The notes below the pieces were generated by a model, which was not told the DNA's origin, did no database searches, and saw nothing but the letters and a program-made list of their open reading frames with translations. A program made the translations under genes and the position numbers. Shown piece after piece: positions 1-5,741 of a stretch of 11,522 nucleotides of DNA (position 1 is its first letter; each line of letters starts with the position of its first letter). The DNA comes from CAYSCX01 sp964429575 (GTDB lineage Bacteria > Desulfobacterota > Binatia > Binatales > Binataceae), in contig CAYSCX010000058.1 of NCBI GenBank assembly GCA_964429575.1, forward strand, positions 1 through 11,522, given 5' to 3'.

Positions 1-9
1 GCGGAGGTT

Positions 10-49
10 GTGCCTACTGAGAACTCCGAACGTCGCGAAAAGACTAGAG
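10..49. repeat. Dispersed repeat copy, related to 2580-2617
   Basis: This stretch carries CCTACTGA, then TCCGAA, then GCGAAAA and a near-palindromic AAAAGACTAGAGTTTT. The same order of blocks (CCTACTGA, TCCGAA, GCGAAAA, CTCTAG) occurs at 2580-2617. An ungapped comparison by eye gives about 27 of 38 identical bases. It is probably one end of a short mobile element whose other end lies outside the window. The element family is not recognised. Confidence 0.45.
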
Positions 50-300
50 TTTTGTGATTCACCGCCGCGGCCTTCCCGGCATGCTCGCGTTTCGGAATGC
101 GTTCTCGTCCTTGCTTGCTTGTCGGTAGCGTAGCCGCAGGCAGCTTTGTTTGCCTGCGTTCAGCGTCGCATGTACTTGCTTCCGATTCAGGTTTGCAAGC
201 GCCGGTGCCATATGCTGATCCAGCCCCAGGCATGCTTCCCGATGGTCGCATGGAAGCCGGTTTTCCCGTTGGATCGCGCTGCGCGACAGGAGCTATCGTC

Positions 301-1575
301 GTGACTGACTCCAACAACTTGATGATGCCACGTCCCAGTGGCGCACTAGACTCGCCGACGGTGGACGCGAAGCCGTCGTTATTGCTCGTCTTGTACGCGA
401 ATCCCGACTACTATCCTCCCACCCGAAACGCCGTCTCAATTCTCAGTGAATACTTCCAAGTCGAGGTGGTGTGCAGAAACGTCGGTGAACGGGTCGCGCA
501 ATGGCCGTTTGGCGTCTCAATCGAACGGATTGGAGCCGGCGATTCGGAAAACCAGAGGCGCGCGGCAAATGCAATCAGCAAGATCCTGGAGCTGCGTGGC
601 TTCATGGCGGCAGTTCGGCGCGCCATCGCGCGAGTCCGCCCTGCCGTAATCTACGCGCACGATTCGCACGCGTTCTGTGCGGCGCTCAGCGCACGGCGGA
701 TCCGGACGACGCCTGTAATTTTTCAGCTCCACGAATTGCCTGAAATCGACGCTTTGCCATTGCGCTCTCTGCAAACTTGGGTAATCCGTCGCGCCCTGCG
801 CGAAACCGCCGCTGCGAATCTGATGGTTTTCCCCGAGCGGCGTCGTGCCGAAATCTGGATGGGCGCTGCCGCCGACCATCGTTCGCCATTGATTGTGCCA
901 AACTGCTCAACGCTTCGTTTCACTCCCGACGGCTACGATGTCGCAAGGATGATCGACCATCGATGGGCGGCAAAGAAGGCGCTCTACCTCGGAGCGGTTG
1001 GCGAAGACAACGGACACCGGGAGGCTGTTCGCGCCCTCGCGTTTGTGCCTCCGAACGTGAGCCTCGAGATAGTTGGCAATGCCGATCCTGAATTTGTGGT
1101 CGAGCTCGCACGCACGGCCGACGCATCTGGCACGCGGCAACGGCTCTCATTGACGGGATTTGTTGAGCACGCGCGGCTCGTCGACCAGGCGAGTGACATG
1201 GCGCTTGGCCTGTGCCTCTACAAGCCTGTGCATCGAAACTGGGAGTTCAGTGGATCCGCTACTAACAAGCTCTTCGAGTACGCTGCGCTCGGCCTGCCGG
1301 TGGTCGTGCCTGATCGGGCGAGCTACCGCGAATTCCTAGCGGCCGAGACGTGGGTGGCATACGCGGATCCCAGCGATGCGCATTCGATCGCTCGCGCGAT
1401 CGAGTTTGTGCTGACCGATCGACGCCGATACAGCGAGATGAGTATGGCGGCGCGCCGCGCGTTCGAGACGCGGTTCAACTATGAGCACGTATTCGATCCG
1501 GTACTGCGCGCGGCGCTGGAGCTCGCGCACGCCGCCCCAGGTAAGTCGCAGTCTGAGGCGATGGCGTCCAGATGA
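301..1575 (+). CDS. Glycosyltransferase, GT4/GT-B type
   Basis: This is probably a cytosolic GT-B glycosyltransferase that transfers a sugar from a nucleotide-sugar donor to an acceptor such as a surface polysaccharide; donor and acceptor cannot be told. The N-terminal half has the Rossmann-like opening LLLVLYANPDYYPPTRNA and a YAHDSHAF strand-turn. The C-terminal half has the donor-site pattern SATNKLFEYAALGLPVVVPD, with K322 and E326 in the usual GT4 positions, and a FVEHARLVDQASDMALGLCLY segment typical of the GT1/GT4 C-terminal domain. The frame is open back to 97, but residues encoded before 301 look unlike a GT4 N-terminus. GTG at 301 has CAGGAG at 287-292, 8 bases upstream, so I choose it (424 aa, usual length for the family). 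The stop overlaps the next glycosyltransferase start by 4 bp (ATGA), which implies an operon. Family assignment is strong; the start is an inference. Confidence 0.85.
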   Translation: MTDSNNLMMPRPSGALDSPTVDAKPSLLLVLYANPDYYPPTRNAVSILSEYFQVEVVCRNVGERVAQWPFGVSIERIGAGDSENQRRAANAISKILELRGFMAAVRRAIARVRPAVIYAHDSHAFCAALSARRIRTTPVIFQLHELPEIDALPLRSLQTWVIRRALRETAAANLMVFPERRRAEIWMGAAADHRSPLIVPNCSTLRFTPDGYDVARMIDHRWAAKKALYLGAVGEDNGHREAVRALAFVPPNVSLEIVGNADPEFVVELARTADASGTRQRLSLTGFVEHARLVDQASDMALGLCLYKPVHRNWEFSGSATNKLFEYAALGLPVVVPDRASYREFLAAETWVAYADPSDAHSIARAIEFVLTDRRRYSEMSMAARRAFETRFNYEHVFDPVLRAALELAHAAPGKSQSEAMASR

Positions 1576-1826
1576 TCCGGATTCTCTACTTCGAAACCAG
1601 CGCATATCTGCCGGCGAGCGCCCACTTCCTCGAAGCGCTCCAGGAGCGCTCGGCTTGCGGAGAGTGCAAGTTTCGATTCGTTGATGAAGCCGCATTCGCG
1701 CCACCGCGGGCTGGCCTCGCCGAACGCGCGACCCGAAAGTTCCTCGGCCAACCGCTGTTCGGTTTTCGAGCGCTCAACCGCGCTCTGGTCTCCGCCGCGC
1801 GCCTGTTGTGCCTTTTCAAAACCTAA
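1572..1826 (+). pseudogene. Glycosyltransferase N-terminal remnant, cut by 308-bp element
   Basis: The 84-residue frame begins in an ATGA overlap with the upstream glycosyltransferase. It opens with IRILYFETSAYLPASAHFLEAL, which looks like the first beta-strand and nucleotide-binding loop of a GT4 enzyme, and continues with a helix-rich stretch ending ALNRALVSAARL. A complete GT4 protein would run to roughly 350-400 residues. Only about 78 residues are native. From base 1807 the codons belong to the left inverted repeat of a mobile-element remnant, which supplies the last residues (CLFKT) and the TAA stop. No continuation of the glycosyltransferase frame was recognised beyond 2114, so the rest seems lost rather than merely displaced. 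The gene is almost certainly non-functional. It was probably the second gene of a polysaccharide or glycolipid operon. Confidence 0.7.
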
Positions 1827-2114
1827 TCCACGCGAACGGGAACGCGTATAGTTCAGCCGATCCGGGAGAGTCATAATCGTCGACCGGACGGTTCGCCGTG
1901 TCGCCGATGAGTCCGCCGTGTCAGTCGTAATGGATCGTAGATGGCGTGACGAAATCCAGTGCATAGTTGCGCCGGGATTCATCGCGCCGCCTATGCTCTA
2001 TCCTGACAAGGGGAATCAGTCAGCGACGCGATCCGTCCGGCCGCATCATGGCCCTCCAGTGACAGATGCACCATTCGCCTCTCCTTTTGCTGGATTAAGT
2101 TTTGAGGAGGCACA
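1807..2114. mobile_element. 308-bp MITE-like element with 24-bp terminal inverted repeats
   Basis: The left end (1807-1830) and the reverse complement of the right end (2091-2114) share TGTGCCT, two variable bases, TCAAAAC, one variable base, then TAATCCA: 21 of 24 positions match. The ends have the 5'-TG...CA-3' polarity typical of IS21-like and related elements; that family link is only a resemblance. The 260-bp interior has no ORF that I recognise as a transposase, so this is a non-autonomous or internally deleted element. No convincing target-site duplication is visible (CCTGT on the left, GGGCG on the right). The left end interrupts a glycosyltransferase gene. Confidence 0.65.
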
Positions 2115-2325
2115 GGGCGGCATCTTCACTACCACTCTTGCTGTGGGACGATTCTCGCGCGACGATTCCACGCACGCCGCGCCACGCTGCCACAATGGCG
2201 CCTGCGCCAGCTTTATCAAACAATCCAATGGTACGAGAGATGCGACCGGCCACGTAGACATCGGCGAACGTGCGACTAGCGTTGTATTCGCCCTGCTTCG
2301 GAAGAAACCATCGGATTCCGATCGA
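2095..2325 (-). pseudogene. Possible coding remnant running into the element's right end
   Basis: On the minus strand one frame is open for 76 codons and ends at a TAA inside the right terminal repeat. It reads IGIRWFLPKQGEYNASRTF, then ADVYVAGRISRTIGLFDKAG, then IVAAWRGVRGIVARESS. There is no ATG, and an in-frame stop lies directly upstream at 2326-2328. Third-position usage is mixed but not random. I do not recognise the family. It may be part of a gene cut by the same element, or chance open frame in GC-rich DNA. An overlapping plus-strand frame (1918-2397) is equally featureless. Confidence 0.25.
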
Positions 2326-2714
2326 TCAAACTGGGCGGTCGCAACGGCCGCGGGCCACCACAATCGCGATTCTTCGCTACTCAAGGCGGCCCATTAAGCG
2401 CTCGTGCAACTCGCCAGCGAAACAGATATCACTTGCGCGCCGGCGGCGCATTGGGCCGACACGGTCGCGACCGTTACTCCCCAGTTGCGAGGAAAAAGCT
2501 AGAGTTTTGGCGTTAGCCGCCGTAGCGTCACGCCGATGCTCGCACGAATCGCAGCGATCTCTTTCTTGATCGTTTGCCTGAGCCTACTGAAAAATTCCGA
2601 AGCGGCGAAAACTCTAGACCCTTTCTCGCCTTCGGGATTCTTGGTAGTCACAGATCGACTAAGCAGCTGCGGACATGAGAGTAAGTCAGAAACAATAGTA
2701 CTGAATCTATCGCG
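2115..2714. other. 600-bp stretch without a confident gene
   Basis: Apart from the minus-strand remnant (to 2325) and the short inverted-repeat element at 2499-2617, I find no supported gene here. A plus-strand frame at 2536-2820 (94 codons) has a hydrophobic opening (IAAISFLIVCLSLL), but it overlaps the better-supported channel-like gene and crosses the inverted-repeat element. Its first part probably reflects a transposase 5' tip rather than a live gene. No promoter for the downstream membrane protein could be assigned. Confidence 0.5.
2499..2617. mobile_element. 119-bp inverted-repeat element remnant
   Basis: The left end CTAGAGTTTTGGCG (2499-2512) and the right end GGCGAAAACTCTAG (2604-2617) are inverted repeats matching at 12 of 14 positions. 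The right end belongs to the same repeat family as positions 10-49. Inside, 2554-2573 matches the first 20 bases of the transposase frame at 3402-3421 at 18 of 20 positions, and both encode Ala-Ile-Ser-(Phe or Ser)-Leu-Ile-Val. This suggests a deleted insertion sequence that kept its ends and the 5' tip of its transposase gene. The size is too small to encode a transposase. Confidence 0.4.
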
Positions 2715-3074
2715 ATGTCCTTCGAACGACGGCACCAACCGCTTCTTTCCGCTGAACTCTTCCGCTGGCGTATCGTCCGCTGGAGCACTTTGGCAGGCGC
2801 CGTCGTACTGGGCTCTCTAGCAATCGGGGTGTGCGGGTATCATTTTTTTGACGGCCTGCCGTGGATCGATGCTCTGCTCAACGCCTCGATGATCCTGGGC
2901 GGTATGGGTCCGGTCGATCCAATCAGATCGAACGCAGGAAAATTGTTCGCCTCGTTCTACGCCCTTTACAGCGGACTCGCGATCGTGGGCGTCGCGGGGC
3001 TCCTGCTCGCGCCGCTGATTCATCGCTTTCTGCACATGTTTCACGTCGAGGAAGGCAAAGAGGATCAGGACTGA
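2715..3074 (+). CDS. Two-TM ion-channel-like membrane protein
   Basis: This 119-residue inner-membrane protein has the layout of a single-pore two-TM channel subunit. TM1 spans about residues 22-43, a re-entrant pore-like segment about 49-66 (LPWIDALLNASMILGGMGPV), and TM2 about 77-102. A short charged tail (HVEEGKEDQD) ends the protein. The overall form resembles bacterial Ion_trans_2 (two-TM potassium channel-like) proteins, but the canonical TVGYG filter is absent and GGMGP occupies its place. Potassium conduction is therefore not assured. Such subunits would be expected to act as tetramers. ATG 2715 is used because TM1 follows properly; no good Shine-Dalgarno is visible just upstream. It stands alone among decayed sequences. 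Confidence 0.7.
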   Translation: MSFERRHQPLLSAELFRWRIVRWSTLAGAVVLGSLAIGVCGYHFFDGLPWIDALLNASMILGGMGPVDPIRSNAGKLFASFYALYSGLAIVGVAGLLLAPLIHRFLHMFHVEEGKEDQD

Positions 3075-3404
3075 TTAAGCGCTTATCTATCGTGAGAATA
3101 CCATCGGCCGCGAGCGCCGGAGAGCGAAGCGAGCCGATGGGTCGCGCGACGGCATTTGAGGTTAGCCGAACGATGGCTGACTCCGACTCGGGATGTCATG
3201 GTGGCGCGACCGTGATCACCCGCAGGCGCACCTGAGCGCTGGGAATGCCGCAACGTTCAACGCGGCGTCAAATCCGACGGCAGCGTGAGCGGCGGCGGAT
3301 AAGGCCGCTCGCCCGTCAACACTCAAAACTCAAAACGCGAGAAACGAGCCAGAGATCCCGGATCTTCCCGCCTAGTGTCCGACATGGTCACACTTATTTA
3401 GGCG
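3075..3404. other. Non-coding stretch with weak inverted repeats
   Basis: No gene is supported here. TAAGCGCTTA (3076-3085) is a 10-bp perfect palindrome just after the channel-like gene. CCATCGGC (3101-3108) and GCCGATGG (3133-3140) form an 8-bp stem with a 24-base loop; there is no T-run, so calling it a terminator would be a guess. Two tandem CTCAAAA units occur near 3322-3335. The segment beginning TGTCCGACATGG (about 3376) may be the left end of the insertion sequence that follows. Confidence 0.4.
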
Positions 3405-3870
3405 ATTTCTTCCTTGATCGTGGGCCGGTTCCATTCCCGTGCGGATCTGGAACCGGAGGCCGTCGCCCTGCGTCATCAGATAGACGTTCTTCGTCGCCGG
3501 CGGCCCGGCCGTCCGCGGCTCTCGCCGATCAATCGTTTGCTCTGGGTCTGGCTCTACCGATTATGGCCGCGCTGTCTATCGCGATGGTGTTGGTCAAGCC
3601 GACCACCGTCGTACAATGGCACCGGCGGCGTTTTCGCCTCTATTGGCGTTGGCGTTCAAGATCCAGACGACCGTCGGCAGATCGCGAAGTTTGTGAGCTA
3701 ATTCGTGAGATGAGCAGCGCCAACCGAATCTGGGGTGCGCCTCGGATCCACGGTGAGATGCTCAAGCTCGGTATTGAGATCAGCCAAGCGACAGTCGCCA
3801 AGTAGATGGTGCGAAGACCCGGTGCATCTTCACCGACCTGGCGGACCTTCCTGCTCAATCAAGCCGAGGG
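3405..3870 (+). pseudogene. Broken rve (DDE integrase-core) transposase, N-terminal half
   Basis: The frame starting near 3405-3414 reads LRHQIDVLRRRRPGRPRL and then INRLLWVWLYRLWPRC, which is the N-terminal region of the common integrase-core transposases related to the IS3/IS481 groups. At about 3575-3582 the match passes to another frame (a net loss of one base), where MVLVKPTTVVQWHRR, WRWRSR and SSANRIWGAPRIHGEMLKL continue it. A TAG at 3802-3804 then sits where family members have Tyr (AK-stop-MVRR). Homology fades after WRTFLLNQAEGIEF near 3870, before the DDE catalytic domain. Frameshift, nonsense codon and 3' truncation make it clearly dead. The left end may lie around 3376. Confidence 0.8.
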
Positions 3871-3921
3871 CATCGAGTTCCTCGTAATCGATGAAGGCGC
3901 AGCTTGGCCGACCGTATGTGC

Positions 3922-3949
3922 GCGGCGGCGGTTGGGTAACCGCCGCCGC
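3922..3949 (-). terminator. GC-rich hairpin after DUF1329 gene
   Basis: GCGGCGGCGGTT (3922-3933) pairs perfectly with AACCGCCGCCGC (3938-3949), a 12-bp stem closed by a 4-base loop. It begins about 27 bases beyond the stop of the minus-strand DUF1329 gene, the usual place for a terminator. No T-run follows on the minus strand, so it may act as an mRNA 3'-end stabiliser rather than an intrinsic terminator. Confidence 0.5.
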
Positions 3950-3975
3950 CTCGCGAACCGGTCGCGGCAGAAGGA

Positions 3976-5292
3976 TTAACGCGCCGCGTTGACCATCGCG
4001 GCGGTCGTGAAGAAGTTCTTGTCGACCGCGCCCATGTTGATGTACCAGCATTCGCGCTCCTGGGTCTCAAGTCCGGGCAGATAGCACATCGCGGAGCGAC
4101 CGGACTGCACGTCGGTTGACAGCGCGCCTGCCAAGAACAGACGTCTGAAAGGGTAGATCGCCACGCGAGCGTCGGGTACTGCGCGATCACAGTGGCTGAA
4201 CCAGTAGATGCGGTTCTTGAAGAGTTGCCCCATGCGGTCATAGCTGTCGATGTAGGGCTCGAACCACATCTCGGCGTCCACGTAGATCACGGTCTTCGAT
4301 TCGATCGCGCCGAACTCAGCCAAGTTACCGCGAGGGCTCGCCTCCACGACGTAGAGTTGGCGCAGCTGCCAACCGTCGATGGGCGAGCTTCCAACGCCGT
4401 CAGCTGAAGGTCGAATCTCGGCAGGATGATCCCCGTTTACGGACGCAAGCATCTGTTTTTGGCCGATGAAACGGTAGTCGTAGAGTTCAGTCTTGGCGTT
4501 GAAGCCCGAGCAATGATCGGGATCCCAGGAAAATGCGGCTGTATTTGACGTGTCACCCGAGGAGAACATCGACTGACTGAGCCGACGAACGCGGCGCGTG
4601 CCCGCGCTCCAACCCCAGCCGTCGTCCACCTTGTTCGCATCAGCATACCGATAACGGATGAAGCCAACGCCTCGATGCTGCGGGGGGGCGAGCACCGGGT
4701 AGAGCGCGAATAGCCACGACCGCCCGGAGTCACGGAAGTCGGGATCGATTGGCAGTGGTTGCACCTCGGTGCGGCCGACGAGGTTGTAGCCAGCATAGTG
4801 GCCGATCTCGAAATGATCGACCGGCTCCGCTTTCCCGCCGCGACCCGAGTACGCGGTGTCGCACACGTAGTAGCGGAGATCGTAATCGTCGCCCATCATC
4901 GGGCGGAACACGCTGTTCCATATGATCTTGGTCGCGACATCGCGATCGTTCGCGTCGATGGACGGAAACGGGAGTCCGGCTGCGTATCCGACCAGGCTCC
5001 GATTGTCTGTCGCAAGCCGCACCTGACCAGACCACCTTTCGGTCGCTTCCTTGTAGGGCGGCGGCCAGTCGATCCGTTTGGTCGGGGCGATCTTCATGCC
5101 GAGGCCCTGCGTCAGCTTCCAGTAAACGCCCGGTGAGACGAGATCTCGCACTGCGCTCACGTTGCCAGCCGCGATGGTGTCACCCGGATTGACCTGTGCG
5201 CGCGACGTGCCGGCGGCCGCAGCAAGTACGAGCGCGGCCAATCCGGCCGGTAGAACCTTGCGCCACGATAAAACAGTTTGCTTGCCTTCCAT
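3976..5292 (-). CDS. Secreted DUF1329 (LolA-like fold) protein
   Basis: This 438-residue protein resembles the DUF1329 family (PF07044), large exported proteins with a LolA-like fold that are often found near DUF1302 outer-membrane proteins and RND-type exporters. Their biochemical role is not established; an envelope lipid-handling role is inferred from the fold. A signal peptide is clear: WRK, then a hydrophobic core (LPAGLAALVLAAAAG) and a likely cut after SRA near residue 32. The rest is soluble and rich in aromatic residues, with a C-terminal segment around ECWYINMGAVDKNFFTTAAM. The frame extends to a TTG at 5373 that overlaps the upstream stop, but that adds 27 residues before the signal peptide and crosses a hairpin. 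ATG 5292 has GGGGA about 8 bases upstream and is preferred. No DUF1302 partner lies in the window. Family assignment is from recall of the pattern, not from a search. Confidence 0.75.
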   Translation of the reverse strand: MEGKQTVLSWRKVLPAGLAALVLAAAAGTSRAQVNPGDTIAAGNVSAVRDLVSPGVYWKLTQGLGMKIAPTKRIDWPPPYKEATERWSGQVRLATDNRSLVGYAAGLPFPSIDANDRDVATKIIWNSVFRPMMGDDYDLRYYVCDTAYSGRGGKAEPVDHFEIGHYAGYNLVGRTEVQPLPIDPDFRDSGRSWLFALYPVLAPPQHRGVGFIRYRYADANKVDDGWGWSAGTRRVRRLSQSMFSSGDTSNTAAFSWDPDHCSGFNAKTELYDYRFIGQKQMLASVNGDHPAEIRPSADGVGSSPIDGWQLRQLYVVEASPRGNLAEFGAIESKTVIYVDAEMWFEPYIDSYDRMGQLFKNRIYWFSHCDRAVPDARVAIYPFRRLFLAGALSTDVQSGRSAMCYLPGLETQERECWYINMGAVDKNFFTTAAMVNAAR

Positions 5293-5324
5293 TGTCTTAT
5301 CCCCGATGTTCACGGGTTGTTGCA

Positions 5325-5351
5325 GGGGACTCCGCAGTCGGCGGAGTCCCC
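5325..5351 (-). promoter_or_regulatory. Intercistronic 11-bp hairpin
   Basis: GGGGACTCCGC (5325-5335) and GCGGAGTCCCC (5341-5351) form a perfect 11-bp stem with a 5-base loop. It lies between the stop of the 59-residue gene and the start of the DUF1329 gene. No T-run follows on the minus strand. It may be an attenuator or an mRNA-processing and stability element that sets unequal levels of the two proteins. The structure is seen directly; the function is inferred. Confidence 0.6.
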
Positions 5352-5369
5352 CGTGGTTCGTCGCGCGGG

Positions 5370-5549
5370 TCAAAACGCGAGGCGGGCGAACGAGTGCACG
5401 ATGTAGGCCAACGTGACAATCGCGGCCGCCAGTCCCGGCATCTCATTCAGCAAGCAGTTGCGAGCCGAGCGCATACCCTCTGACACCTCCGGCTGCTGGA
5501 TGGTCCCCTCAGTCGCGATGACTCGCGCATCAGTAATCGTCGAAGCCAT
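5370..5549 (-). CDS. Small 59-residue protein with hydrophobic C-terminus
   Basis: The short ORF begins with ATG at 5549, preceded by a near-ideal Shine-Dalgarno (GAGAGGAGGT, then 8 bases to the ATG), the strongest in the window. It encodes 59 residues: a polar N-terminal part (MASTITDARVIATEGTIQQP), a central RSARNCLLNEMPG, and a hydrophobic C-terminal run (LAAAIVTLAYIVHSFARLAF) long enough for one membrane helix. It is the first gene of an apparent two-gene unit with the secreted DUF1329 protein, separated by 77 bp that contain a hairpin. I do not recognise the family. The position suggests a small membrane-anchored partner or leader; the very strong ribosome binding site argues for a highly translated product. 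Confidence 0.6.
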   Translation of the reverse strand: MASTITDARVIATEGTIQQPEVSEGMRSARNCLLNEMPGLAAAIVTLAYIVHSFARLAF

Positions 5550-5603
5550 GTTCCGTTACCTCCTCTCCGTTCGAGTTCTGTAAGGAAAGGCGTTAGACCG
5601 GGC

Positions 5604-5631
5604 TGAACCTCTGGTTCACTTGGAGTGAACC
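5604..5631. promoter_or_regulatory. Triple TGAACC half-site, likely operator
   Basis: Three copies of TGAACC occur in alternating orientation: 5604-5609 forward, 5613-5618 as GGTTCA, and 5626-5631 forward. The first two form TGAACC-TCT-GGTTCA. The second and third form the longer inverted repeat GGTTCACT-TGG-AGTGAACC (5613-5631). They lie in the divergent region about 55 bases upstream of the 59-residue gene and about 110 bases before the ATPase frame. Such an arrangement is typical of a dimeric repressor or activator site. The regulator is not encoded nearby in any recognisable form. Confidence 0.5.
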
Positions 5632-5741
5632 GGGATGCCCAAGCGTGACCGCAGCCGCAGGAGATTGCTGGGAACGAAGAGTTGTGCGGGCGAGATCGAC
5701 GAAGCGCCGCTGAGTGAGCGGATTTACACTAGTGCGCTCGG

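Noticed and set aside
1479..1982. A 167-codon minus-strand frame across the glycosyltransferase end and the 308-bp element.
   Set aside because: It spans two unrelated units and shows no domain pattern, so it is an antisense shadow.
1918..2397. A 159-codon plus-strand frame.
   Set aside because: It crosses the right end of the inverted-repeat element, has no recognisable motif and no convincing ribosome site.
3322..3335. Tandem CTCAAAA units considered as a start of a repeat array.
   Set aside because: Only two units are present; there is no spacer pattern and no CRISPR-like array anywhere in the window.
3245..3805. A 186-codon plus-strand frame that might be called as a gene.
   Set aside because: Only its latter part (after about 3580) is homologous to anything: the middle of the frameshifted transposase. 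The first half is arginine-rich noise.
4759..5136. Long plus-strand frames opposite the DUF1329 gene.
   Set aside because: They are antisense to a gene with a clear signal peptide and family pattern.
5292..5373. TTG 5373 as the start of the DUF1329 protein, overlapping the upstream stop.
   Set aside because: It would put 27 charged residues before the signal peptide and translate through a stable hairpin, while ATG 5292 has its own ribosome site.
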